Assembly (NCBI GenBank): GCA_024434165.1
Contig: QMIW01000015.1
Coordinates: 1-57,000, forward strand
Reading direction: 5' to 3'
From: Chloroflexota bacterium
Lineage (GTDB): Bacteria > Chloroflexota > Anaerolineae > Anaerolineales > Villigracilaceae
Length of the DNA stretch: 57,000 bases
The notes below the pieces were generated by a model. That model had not been told where the DNA came from. It searched no databases and saw only the letters and a program-made list of their open reading frames with translations. Both the position numbers and the translations under genes were made by a program. Positions 1 to 7,176 of the stretch are shown here, one piece after another (positions within the stretch are counted from its first letter, which is position 1; each line of letters starts with the position of its first letter).

Positions 1-28
1 TACCTGCTATACCTATGAAGGAAATCGC

Positions 29-502
29 ATGGAACAAAATAAAATAAAGATCGAACGCGATAAGAAAATTGCTCTTGTGGCGCATGATAACAAAAAGCGT
101 GACCTGGTCGAGTGGGCGAAATACAACAGGGATCTTCTGGCGCATCACACGATCTATGCAACAGGAACGACGGGGGCATTATTGGAACAGGTGCTGGGCT
201 TTCCAATTCACAAACTTGAGAGCGGACCGCTGGGCGGAGACCAACAGATCGGAGCCAAGATCGTTGACGGCGACATTGAATTCCTGATCTTCTTTTGGGA
301 CCCGCTTGAGTCCATGTCGCATGACCCGGATGTCAAAGCACTATTGCGGATGGCTGTTGTTTGGAACATTCCCATCGCCTGTAATCGAGCCACTGCAGAC
401 TTCATGATCTCGTCACCACTAATGGATGAAGAATATGATCGCTTGTTACCGGAGTATGATGAATACAGGAATCGCACGACCATGATGATTGTGTCCGATT
501 GA
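29..502 (+). CDS. mgsA: Methylglyoxal synthase
   Basis: This enzyme converts dihydroxyacetone phosphate to methylglyoxal and phosphate, the entry to the glycolytic bypass that relieves sugar-phosphate stress in the cytoplasm. The 157-aa product has the family's usual length. It shows the phosphate-binding region ATGTTG near residue 44, the family signature SGPLGGDQQIGA (about residues 65-76) with the catalytic Asp, and FFWDPL near residue 88. A purine-rich AAGGAA lies just before the ATG. Base composition is AT-richer than the genes after 4.4 kb, and the gene lies in the stretch bounded by the tRNA-fMet fragment, so it may have arrived with an integrated element. The identity is clear; the transfer history is inference. 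Confidence 0.93.
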   Translation: MEQNKIKIERDKKIALVAHDNKKRDLVEWAKYNRDLLAHHTIYATGTTGALLEQVLGFPIHKLESGPLGGDQQIGAKIVDGDIEFLIFFWDPLESMSHDPDVKALLRMAVVWNIPIACNRATADFMISSPLMDEEYDRLLPEYDEYRNRTTMMIVSD

Positions 503-538
503 CTTTTGAACGCGCCCCAGCTTTAAGAAGGAACCCCT

Positions 539-2008
539 GTGAATACAAATCAAAAACATCATCGTGTTATTCTACAAGATATTGCGCATCGGGTGATGCT
601 TGAGCGTGGACTGCTCCCGGATTTTTCGAATGAGGCAATTGCGGAACTTAAGAGGCTTAAATCCCCTCCCAATGATGTTCCTGATATCCGAGATATGCGT
701 AACCTTCTCTGGACATCCATTGATAATGACGACTCGCTTGACCTAGATCAACTGACCGTTGCCGAAGCAATGCCTGGAGACAAGGTCAGAGTCATGGTTG
801 CCATTGCAGATGTAGATGCGCTCGTCCGGAAGGGGACCGCCCTGGACAAACATGCCCAGCACAATACTACATCCGTGTATACGGCTGCCAGAATTTTCCC
901 GATGATCCCAGATCTGCTTTCCACAGATCTAACCTCACTTAAACTCAATGAGGATCGACTTGCCCTTGTAATTGAAATGGAACTTGGTGCGGATGGAACT
1001 CTCCTGAATTCCAGTATCTATCGGGCGAGGGTCTGCAACCACGCCAAGCTGGCGTATAACAACATTGCGCCATGGTTGGAGGGCAACAACACTGTGCCTG
1101 AAGCAGTTTCCTCCGTTACTGGATTGGATGAAAATTTGCGATTGCAAGACAAAGCCGCCCAAAGTTTGAAGAAACTCCGGCACGTTAATGGTGCACTTAC
1201 GCTGGAAACAATTGCAGCAAAACCAGTTTTTGACGGTGATCAAATCAAGGCGCTTGAAATCGATGAAAAGAATCGCGCCAAAGAGATCATTGAAGATTTC
1301 ATGATCGCAGCGAACGGCATAACAGCACGTTATCTTTCTGCCAAAGGATTCCCTTCCATCCGGCGTGTAGTGCGCACACCGAAACGCTGGGATCGTATCG
1401 TCGAAATTGCTGAAAGCCATCAGTATGAACTTCCTTATGAACCGGATTCAAAAGCCTTGGATGAATTTCTTGTTCATGCCAAAGCAGCGGACCAAATGCG
1501 CTTCTCTGACTTATCCCTGGCTGTTATCAAATTGCTAGGCTCTGGCGAATATGTAGCCGAGTCTTCTGATGAAACCGCGTCAGGTCACTTTGGTCTTGCT
1601 GTCAAAGACTATGCTCACTCTACGGCACCGAATCGCCGTTATCCCGACTTGCTGACTCAACGTTTACTGAAAGCTGCTCTCGAAGGAAAACCAATTCCTT
1701 ATAGTAAAGAGGAGTTGGATGAACTGGCATTGCATTGCACCAAGGCAGAAGATATCGCCACTAAGGTGGAGCGACGCGTAGAAAAATCCGCTGCCGCCCT
1801 CATGCTTGAGTCACGGATCGGGGAGAAGTTCGCCTCCATCGTTACAGGTGCTTCTGAAAAAGGCACTTGGGTACGGCTGTTGAGCATTCCTATAGAAGGC
1901 AAACTCGAACAGGGATTTGAAGGCTTTGATGTTGGCGATCAGATCAAAGTGCAGTTGATATTGGTGGATGTGCAGAAGGGATTTATCGATTTTAGAAAGA
2001 CCAATTAG
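539..2008 (+). CDS. RNB-domain ribonuclease (RNase II/R family), compact form
   Basis: This is a predicted 3'-to-5' exoribonuclease acting on single-stranded RNA in the cytoplasm. The RNB metal-binding motif SIDNDDSLDLDQ (about residues 61-72) carries the clustered aspartates of RNase II. Later family blocks such as YAHSTAPNRRYPDLLTQR (about residues 358-375) are also present, and residues 425-489 look like an S1 domain. At 489 aa it is much shorter than classical RNase R or RNase II because the two N-terminal cold-shock domains are missing, as in DrII-like minimal enzymes. The start is GTG, with AAGAAGGA about 8 nt upstream. It lies 36 bp after mgsA and 25 bp before the eRF1-like gene, so the three may form one operon. 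Confidence 0.88.
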   Translation: MNTNQKHHRVILQDIAHRVMLERGLLPDFSNEAIAELKRLKSPPNDVPDIRDMRNLLWTSIDNDDSLDLDQLTVAEAMPGDKVRVMVAIADVDALVRKGTALDKHAQHNTTSVYTAARIFPMIPDLLSTDLTSLKLNEDRLALVIEMELGADGTLLNSSIYRARVCNHAKLAYNNIAPWLEGNNTVPEAVSSVTGLDENLRLQDKAAQSLKKLRHVNGALTLETIAAKPVFDGDQIKALEIDEKNRAKEIIEDFMIAANGITARYLSAKGFPSIRRVVRTPKRWDRIVEIAESHQYELPYEPDSKALDEFLVHAKAADQMRFSDLSLAVIKLLGSGEYVAESSDETASGHFGLAVKDYAHSTAPNRRYPDLLTQRLLKAALEGKPIPYSKEELDELALHCTKAEDIATKVERRVEKSAAALMLESRIGEKFASIVTGASEKGTWVRLLSIPIEGKLEQGFEGFDVGDQIKVQLILVDVQKGFIDFRKTN

Positions 2009-2033
2009 CTCAAATACAATTAAGGAGCCTTGC

Positions 2034-2450
2034 ATGAAAAAAGAAATTGGTTTATGGGTCGATCATCGAGAAGCGGTTATTGTAATTCTCAGTGATGGTA
2101 TGGAAGTAACAAAACACATATCCTCCAACAATGGAAAGCATGTTCGATACTCCGGTAGTTCACATTCCAAAAACCGGCAAGGATTAAAGGGAATAATAGC
2201 AGAAGATCAGAAGGACAGGAAATTTGCAAACGCCCTTAATAAATATTACGATGAGATCATCGCTGTGCTTCGAGATGCCAAAACCATCCAGATCTTCGGT
2301 CCCGGCGAGGCAAAGGGAGAATTAGAAAAGCGGATTGAGCATGAAGGGCTTAGGACACATATTTTAACAATTGAAACCATGGATAAGATGACTGACCATC
2401 AGATCGTGGCAAAAGTTCGAGAGCGTTTTCCAGTTAAGAACGGGCTGTAA
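2034..2450 (+). CDS. eRF1-like 'translational machinery' family protein
   Basis: The 138-aa product begins with an LWVDHREA block and later has FGPGEAKGELEKRI and a C-terminal HQIVAKVRERF. This layout matches the small bacterial proteins annotated as 'translational machinery protein', which share the eRF1/Pelota domain-3 fold (baeRF-type). A ribosome-associated or release-factor-like role is known only by analogy, and no catalytic residue is evident. The ATG at 2034 is chosen because TAAGGAG lies 8 nt upstream; an in-frame extension back into the previous gene has no ribosome binding site. It follows the ribonuclease gene by 25 bp and is probably cotranscribed. An RNA-surveillance pairing with the ribonuclease is an inference from adjacency. 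Confidence 0.6.
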   Translation: MKKEIGLWVDHREAVIVILSDGMEVTKHISSNNGKHVRYSGSSHSKNRQGLKGIIAEDQKDRKFANALNKYYDEIIAVLRDAKTIQIFGPGEAKGELEKRIEHEGLRTHILTIETMDKMTDHQIVAKVRERFPVKNGL

Positions 2451-2538
2451 GTAAAATATTCTGGCAATTGGCGCATTGCCATTCACAGATAAGCTAAAGC
2501 TATTTCATGAACATGAGATGGTCGCATTTGCTTGAAAT

Positions 2539-2793
2539 TTACACTTTCACCCAATTATTACTGGTTTCAACGGCTTCTGTGAGCGTCTTATGTTCTCCGT
2601 ATACTGTGTTTGCTTCCATCACCCGAATTTCTAGATAACGGCAATCAAGGCAGAGAAAAGCTTCTGTTTCAAATCGATAGGTGAAGCTATCTACTGCGAT
2701 CATTTGAAGAACAATTCCATCCTGATGCCAATTTTTGCCCGTGTTCTTGTACACGTTTCGTGAACCACATTTCGAGCATTTTCGGTCTTGCAT
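2539..2793 (-). CDS. Small zinc-ribbon protein, function unknown
   Basis: The 84-aa product has two CxxC knuckles, CSKC at residues 6-9 and CLDC at about 48-51, the spacing of a treble-clef or zinc-ribbon fold that would bind one zinc. The first knuckle is followed by GSRNVYKNTGKNWH, like the rubredoxin-type ribbons of orphan bacterial proteins. No catalytic residues are visible. It is convergent with the eRF1-like gene and stands alone. GGAGATAC lies just upstream of its ATG. I do not recognise a specific family; nucleic-acid binding is possible but unproven. Confidence 0.6.
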   Translation of the reverse strand: MQDRKCSKCGSRNVYKNTGKNWHQDGIVLQMIAVDSFTYRFETEAFLCLDCRYLEIRVMEANTVYGEHKTLTEAVETSNNWVKV

Positions 2794-2939
2794 GGGTATC
2801 TCCTTTGCGGACTTTAACGCACCTTTTCAGTTTGTGAAATACACTATATCGTGGCAAATTGTCAATTTTCTGTATCCCCCAAAACAACTAATACCTGATT
2901 TCATTGTACTACCATACATGAATAATGACAGGACCGAAA

Positions 2940-3358
2940 TGTTTATCAAAGTTGAAATAACCTTTGGAGAAAATATATTTATTAATATCATCGGTATGGA
3001 GTTTTCTTTTGTGTAAAAAATAGACATGCTTATGCATTCTCCGCTAACAATGAAATCAACTTTCCCCAAAACCGCGGCTTTGGTAAAGTTATCGTCTTTG
3101 GGATCGTCCTCGATAAATCGGATCTCTTCTTCAGGAACAATAAACTTGGAGAACTGATAGATATAATGGGTAATTTTGTCTTTAGTTGTTTTAAGTTGAA
3201 CTTGGGGCGATTGAGGACTTCAAAATATTCACTGATTACATCGGTTGTGACTACCACCGTGAATTTCTTTTCGTCCCACTTCTCTAGAATCAAAACCAGC
3301 GCACCGCCCAACCCGCTTCATTTGCCGTCTTACACGGCGCGAATTTCTGCGTCAATGC
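2940..3358 (-). pseudogene. Degenerate PIN-family toxin gene
   Basis: Read on the minus strand, this stretch encodes pieces of a PIN-domain endoribonuclease of the 'putative toxin component, PIN family' type. SGLGGALVLILEKWDEKKF and ISEYFEVLNRPKF come first, then EEEIRFIEDDPKDDNF and KVDFIVSGE in another frame, then a tail like NIFSPKVISTL. The two main blocks are in different frames, with the shift near 3185-3195. The N-terminal block where the catalytic DTN motif should sit (about 3315-3335) has two in-frame stop codons, and no ATG is left after the antitoxin stop. It therefore looks non-functional. The alignment to the family is from memory. Confidence 0.6.
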
Positions 3359-3362
3359 CTGC

Positions 3363-3548
3363 CTAGGTGATGTTATTCGCTTCTGCTGTCGCGCGGGCGT
3401 CCTGCAAGGCTTCTTTGAAATCTTTGCTGATTTTTTCTTCGTTGGGGAGGCTGATTTTCAGGAAACGGATAAATGCCAATACATCCGCCTGACGAGATTC
3501 TGATAAGGTGGAAATTTCACGCAGGAGAGTTTGCTCAAAAGTGGTCAT
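3363..3548 (-). CDS. Small antitoxin-like protein of the decayed PIN toxin pair
   Basis: The 61-aa product is mostly helical and charged, with SRQADVLAFIRFLK in the middle. It resembles the short antitoxins (DUF2281-like) that precede PIN toxins and would bind the toxin with its C-terminal tail. The toxin-like sequence starts immediately after its TAG, the usual antitoxin-toxin order. GGTGACC lies close upstream of the ATG. Since the toxin reading frame is broken, this may be an orphan antitoxin still being expressed, or simply a relic. No DNA-binding motif is obvious. Confidence 0.5.
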   Translation of the reverse strand: MTTFEQTLLREISTLSESRQADVLAFIRFLKISLPNEEKISKDFKEALQDARATAEANNIT

Positions 3549-3828
3549 GGGTCACCTCTTGGTAATTATACAAATTCATGTCATTGCGTGGAGAAAACAA
3601 TGAAGCAGTTACCCCTCTGTCCTATAAGTTTCGACACCGGACAGCAGGATGGATTTGATTTCTGAATTATCCATGATCTACCCTTTTCGGTATTCGAGCT
3701 CCTTGCGCCAGACTGTCTCAATTGATCACCAGCGCTTGTGGAAGCATGTTTCATATCAATGATTATGTCTTGTGTATTATGTGCTTTGAGGGTTAGCGGG
3801 TTTTGATCAGGTATTGGTAAATCCTATA

Positions 3829-3856
3829 TTGATTTAATTTTCTTTTGTGCTATAAC
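3829..3856 (+). promoter_or_regulatory. Predicted sigma-70-type promoter with adjoining palindrome
   Basis: TTGATT (3829-3834) and TATAAC (3851-3856) are separated by 16 bp. An 8-bp inverted repeat, ATGACAAT-6 nt-ATTGTCAT (3861-3882), covers the expected transcription start and could be an operator. No protein gene follows on this strand before 4439. The transcript would run into the structured segment 3911-3957 and the tRNA fragment. This is pattern recognition only. Confidence 0.4.
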
Positions 3857-3910
3857 ACGTATGACAATTATTTGATTGTCATCAAACTTCAGGCTCTTTA
3901 AAATCGTAAA

Positions 3911-3957
3911 CCGCAGGGGTGAGCACAAATACTACCCTGATGCTCCAAAGTCTGCGG
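3911..3957 (+). other. Inverted-repeat stem-loop next to the tRNA-fMet fragment
   Basis: Two nested pairings are visible: CCGCAG (3911-3916) with CTGCGG (3952-3957), and GAGCA (3921-3925) with TGCTC (3941-3945). The segment lies between the predicted promoter and the tRNA fragment. It could be an RNA structure or arm-type recombination sequence at the element end. The function is unknown. Confidence 0.35.
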
Positions 3958-3970
3958 TCAGAGATTGACC

Positions 3971-4014
3971 CTCATAACCCGAAGGTCGCAGGTTCAAGTC
4001 CTGCCCCCGCTACC
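3971..4014 (+). other. 3' fragment of initiator tRNA-fMet (CAU), probable attachment site
   Basis: The segment runs from the anticodon loop CTCATAA through the 3' anticodon strand CCCGA (bearing the three C's typical of initiator tRNA) and a T arm GCAGG-TTCAAGT-CCTGC to the acceptor strand CCCCGCT plus ACC. The 5' side of the anticodon stem should read TCGGG but is TGACC, and no D arm or 5' acceptor strand is present, so this is not a whole tRNA gene. Such 3' fragments are left when tyrosine recombinases integrate at anticodon loops. The intact tRNA would be expected at the other end of the element, left of this window. Confidence 0.75.
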
Positions 4015-4017
4015 TAA

Positions 4018-4045
4018 CGAAGACCATGCGAAAGCATGGTCTTCG
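4018..4045 (+). terminator. Hairpin downstream of the tRNA-fMet fragment
   Basis: A perfect 12-bp stem, CGAAGACCATGC with GCATGGTCTTCG, is closed by a GAAA tetraloop. It begins 3 nt after the tRNA 3' end. It is probably the original terminator or processing hairpin of the chromosomal tRNA gene. The T-tract is weak. Confidence 0.55.
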
Positions 4046-4153
4046 TGCTTAAATTAACTCACCGGACGCAGCGCCGCGAAATTTATCCCGCCTTTGCAAG
4101 GCTGCATGTTGCAGATTAACAAATTAATCCGGCAATGCGAAAGCCGCTGTTTC

Positions 4154-4207
4154 AGTACCGCAAGATTCATGCTGCGCCGTTCATCGCAAGATGAATCTTG
4201 CAGTACT
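4154..4207. repeat. Long imperfect palindrome
   Basis: The arm AGTACCGCAAGATTCAT (4154-4170) pairs with ATGAATCTTGCAGTACT (4191-4207) with a single mismatch, around a 20-nt loop. It lies within the roughly 390-bp gene-free stretch after the tRNA fragment and adjoins the dispersed repeat at 4238. It looks like a REP or MITE-type element. Confidence 0.55.
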
Positions 4208-4237
4208 CCATTGTCAGAATAATTTGGAAATAGACCT

Positions 4238-4319
4238 CTTGTATAAGTGCTCCCGCCGCAGTCCTCGGCGGCGGGGACGCCGCCTTGACCAAGGTAAAAA
4301 AGTGACTTTTGCAAGAAGT
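4238..4319 (-). repeat. Dispersed repeat, copy 1
   Basis: This is the inverted counterpart of 8604-8660: both contain CTTGCAAAAGTCACTTTTTT and then a CAAGGCGGCG block and GCGGGAGCACTTA. Copy 1 has an extra GCCGCC-rich palindromic insert of about 24 nt. No coding capacity is evident. The element is probably a REP-like repeat of this genome. Confidence 0.65.
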
Positions 4320-4438
4320 CAAATGTACAAAATGCTGCTGCGTAACATCGGTGACTTCAGTACGGCTGGGGCTTGTTTGTCATATAATCAGAAAGAATGG
4401 AAGTTCTTTTTCGACTGCCTTCCCATTTGGAGCCTGCC

Positions 4439-5758
4439 ATGACGGAAAAACAGAATATGTACGAACGCCCGGTCGAGATCCTGCAGCGCTTGATCCGATT
4501 CAACACCACCAACCCGCCCGGCAATGAGGCGGCTTGCGTTGGGTATATCCGCGACCTGTTGAATGAAGCGGGGATCGAATCCACGCTGCTTGCCAAAGAC
4601 CCAAACCGCCCCAACCTGATTGCGCGTTTGCAGGGGGAAGGCAAAGTCCCGCCATTGCTATTGTATGGGCATGTGGATGTTGTGACCACTGAAAACCAGC
4701 CCTGGCAGCATCCGCCTTTCGAGGGCGAATTGATTGATGGTTACGTGTGGGGGCGCGGCGCGCTGGATATGAAAGGCGGGGTGGCGATGATGGTGGCGGC
4801 GTTCCTGCGCGCAAATGCCGAGGGGCTGCGTCCGCCCGGCGACGTGATGCTGGCAATCGTCGCCGATGAAGAGGCGGGCGGGGATTTCGGCGCGAAGTTC
4901 CTCGTGGAGGAACATCCCGATTTGTTCAAAGGCGTCAAGTATGCCATCGGCGAGTTCGGCGGGTTTACGCTCCAGATCGGGAGGAAGCGTTTATATCCCA
5001 TCATGATCTCGGAAAAACAGATTTGCACAATAAAAGCCACCGTGCGCGGACCGGGCGGGCACGGCTCGATGCCGGTCAAAGGCGGGGCAATGGCGCGGCT
5101 CTCACGATTGCTCAAGGCATTGGATGAGAACGACCTGCCGGTTCACATCACGCCTCCCGCGCGGATGATGGTGGAGGCGATGGCTTCGGAACTGGGCGGC
5201 ATCCAGGGTGTGATCCTCAGTCAATTGACCAACCCGGCGCTGACCGGGGCGATCATCAAAACGCTCGGCGAGCGCGGACGGACGTTCTATCCGTTATTCC
5301 ACAACACCGTCAGCCCGACGATCTTGCAGGGCAGCACGAAGATCAACGTCATTCCCAGCGAGGCTTCGGTCGAGTTGGACGGGCGCCTGCTGCCCGGCTT
5401 CAAACCGGAAGATATGATGCGCGAATTGCGCGCCATCGTGGGCGGCGATGTCCAACTGGATTTGGTTCAGTTCGAGCCGGGTCCCGCCGAGCCGGATATG
5501 AGTTTATTCGATACGCTGGGTGGAATTTTGAAGGAAGCTGACCCGCAGGGGACGCCGATTCCCTTGTTGTTGAGCGGCGTGACGGATGGACGCTTCTTCT
5601 CCCAACTTGGCATCCAGACCTACGGCTACCTGCCGATGACCCTGCCCGAAGAATTCAACTTTGCTTCGGTGATTCATGCCGCGGACGAGCGCGTCCCCGC
5701 GGCGGCGATTGAGTTCGGAGCGCAGGCGATTTACAAAGCGCTGCAGAGGTTTGGTTAG
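4439..5758 (+). CDS. M20 family metallopeptidase (ArgE/DapE/ACY1 type)
   Basis: This is a di-zinc amidohydrolase or peptidase that removes an N-acyl group or cleaves a small peptide in the cytoplasm. Visible family motifs are LLYGHVDVVTT (about residue 75; metal-binding His and catalytic Asp), WGRGALDMKGG (about residue 104; bridging Asp) and VADEEAGGDFGAKF (about residue 140; catalytic Glu and metal-binding Glu). The dimerisation domain follows, with GPGGHGSMPVKGG near residue 205. The ATG at 4439 is preferred over the one at 4397 because GGAG lies 9 nt upstream and the family N-terminus starts there; the product is then 439 aa. The substrate cannot be read from the sequence; ArgE, DapE and carboxypeptidase G2-like activities remain possible. 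Confidence 0.88.
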   Translation: MTEKQNMYERPVEILQRLIRFNTTNPPGNEAACVGYIRDLLNEAGIESTLLAKDPNRPNLIARLQGEGKVPPLLLYGHVDVVTTENQPWQHPPFEGELIDGYVWGRGALDMKGGVAMMVAAFLRANAEGLRPPGDVMLAIVADEEAGGDFGAKFLVEEHPDLFKGVKYAIGEFGGFTLQIGRKRLYPIMISEKQICTIKATVRGPGGHGSMPVKGGAMARLSRLLKALDENDLPVHITPPARMMVEAMASELGGIQGVILSQLTNPALTGAIIKTLGERGRTFYPLFHNTVSPTILQGSTKINVIPSEASVELDGRLLPGFKPEDMMRELRAIVGGDVQLDLVQFEPGPAEPDMSLFDTLGGILKEADPQGTPIPLLLSGVTDGRFFSQLGIQTYGYLPMTLPEEFNFASVIHAADERVPAAAIEFGAQAIYKALQRFG

Positions 5759-5769
5759 GGGTACTTATT

Positions 5770-6558
5770 TCACCACCTGCAATCCATCGTCGTATTCACC
5801 CCCGCCGATTTACCCACGCGCTTGTACATGGTCACATTCGTGAACGGTTCGCCGAGGATGCCGTCATGGATTGCCCAGGAGCGTTTGCGGATGCTTTCGG
5901 CGGCTTCGGGCAGGCGGAACGGGTTTGAGCCGTCCAGCTGTGCGCGCAGGTCGCCGCCGGGTTGAAATCCCGTGTGGATGCTGTCCATCAGGCGTTTGCC
6001 CATCTGATAGGTGAAACCATACCGCTCGAAGATGACCGCGTTGTGGTAATACAACGGCTCGACGAAATACATATCGTGACCGAGCGCCGTGACGAAGCCT
6101 TCGAACGCCTCGATGGCTTGACCCAGCATCCTGAGTCCGCGTCGTACCTGACCCGGAGCCAGCCCCGCCTCACAAGCCTTGATCTCCGCCTCGATGTTTC
6201 TCTTCAGCGTGCCGAACTTCGTCGGCGTGCCGTCCGGCATCCTGTCCACGTCGAAGCGCGGCGAGTCCGGGTCGTTGAGGATGTAGAGCAGGACGTGAAT
6301 CTGCCCGTTCATCGTATCGGTCAGGTGCGCATACAGGATCGGGTCGGGGAAATCCACTTTATGATACAGGCGCATCTCCACGTCGGTGGAACCGGAGGCA
6401 AAACGAAATTGCAGCAGGTTATAACCTGCGGCGGAAGTCAACGGAGGCAGGTTGTATTTTTCCAGCAGGGATTGTGGGATGTACTTCGCATACAGTGCCC
6501 GTTTTTCAGGGTCGGGCAGGAGGTTGATTCCGCCTATGGTTGAAGGAGGCATTTTCAT
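5770..6558 (-). CDS. Conserved hypothetical protein
   Basis: The 262-aa product has no signal peptide or membrane segment. The central part is tyrosine- and histidine-rich (YHKVDFPDPILYAHL, then ALGHDMYFVEPLYYHNAVIF, then ERYGFTYQMGK). The phrase 'NAVIFERYGF' recalls the last strand and helix of GNAT acetyltransferases, but the rest does not show an acetyl-CoA loop, so I do not assign that function. Two ATGs six bases apart can serve as start (6558 or 6552); the AGGA upstream fits the second better. It is convergent with the M20 peptidase gene, 11 bp away. Confidence 0.65.
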   Translation of the reverse strand: MKMPPSTIGGINLLPDPEKRALYAKYIPQSLLEKYNLPPLTSAAGYNLLQFRFASGSTDVEMRLYHKVDFPDPILYAHLTDTMNGQIHVLLYILNDPDSPRFDVDRMPDGTPTKFGTLKRNIEAEIKACEAGLAPGQVRRGLRMLGQAIEAFEGFVTALGHDMYFVEPLYYHNAVIFERYGFTYQMGKRLMDSIHTGFQPGGDLRAQLDGSNPFRLPEAAESIRKRSWAIHDGILGEPFTNVTMYKRVGKSAGVNTTMDCRW

Positions 6559-6622
6559 TTCCTGGCTTATTCGTCAAGTAGTCGGGTAGTCGTACAAACT
6601 ATTCGACCATGCGGCTATCCAA

Positions 6623-7084
6623 CTATCTGACTCTCATTGTTCTTTCTTTATCCCGCGCCTCGTCCCGCCTGGCAATCGTGGCGCGCTTGTCGTAGGCTTT
6701 CTTGCCCTTGGCGAGGGCGATCTCCACCTTGGCGCGCCCATCCTTGAGATAGACCTTCGTCGGAACGATGGTCATGCCCTTGATGCGGACGTTGTTCCAC
6801 AGTTCGCGGATCTCCTTTTTGTGCAGGAGCAGGCGGCGTTTGCGGCGCGGCTCGTGGTTGAAGAACTTGCCCGCCTGTTCGTAGGGGGCAATGTGCGCTT
6901 CGAGCAGCCAGGCTTGCTCGCCGTTCTCCACGTCCACGTAGGATTCCTGGATGCTGATCTGCCCGGCGCGGACGGATTTGATCTCCGAGCCCTGCAGGGA
7001 AATGCCCGCTTCGAACTTTTCGAGCAGGGTGTATTCAAAACCGGCTTTGCGGTTGGTGGCGATGATTTTGATGTTGTCGGTCAC
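6623..7084 (-). CDS. smpB: SsrA-binding protein SmpB
   Basis: SmpB binds tmRNA and brings it to stalled ribosomes for trans-translation. The 153-aa product has the standard length and motifs: ATNRKAGFEY near the N-terminus, LQGSEIKSVR (about residue 31), the RRKRRLLLHKKEI block (about residue 81) and the basic C-terminal tail KGKKAYDKR..ARRDEARDKERTMR that enters the mRNA channel. No tmRNA gene was found in the window. The stretch from 6559 to 6622 upstream of the next gene holds nothing I recognise. Confidence 0.96.
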   Translation of the reverse strand: MTDNIKIIATNRKAGFEYTLLEKFEAGISLQGSEIKSVRAGQISIQESYVDVENGEQAWLLEAHIAPYEQAGKFFNHEPRRKRRLLLHKKEIRELWNNVRIKGMTIVPTKVYLKDGRAKVEIALAKGKKAYDKRATIARRDEARDKERTMRVR

Positions 7085-7176
7085 GGGATGATTTTAGCAT
7101 GGAATAAGCGGGGACGCCCCGCCCGGCTGGGTAAGCCGCCTGATGAAGTTGACGCATCATACCCACCCGTTGGGAA

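Noticed and set aside
3829-4014. Group I intron splitting tRNA-fMet, with 3971-4014 as the second exon
   Set aside because: No 5' exon (acceptor, D arm, TCGGG) was found upstream, and the base before the fragment is C, not the terminal G expected of a group I intron.
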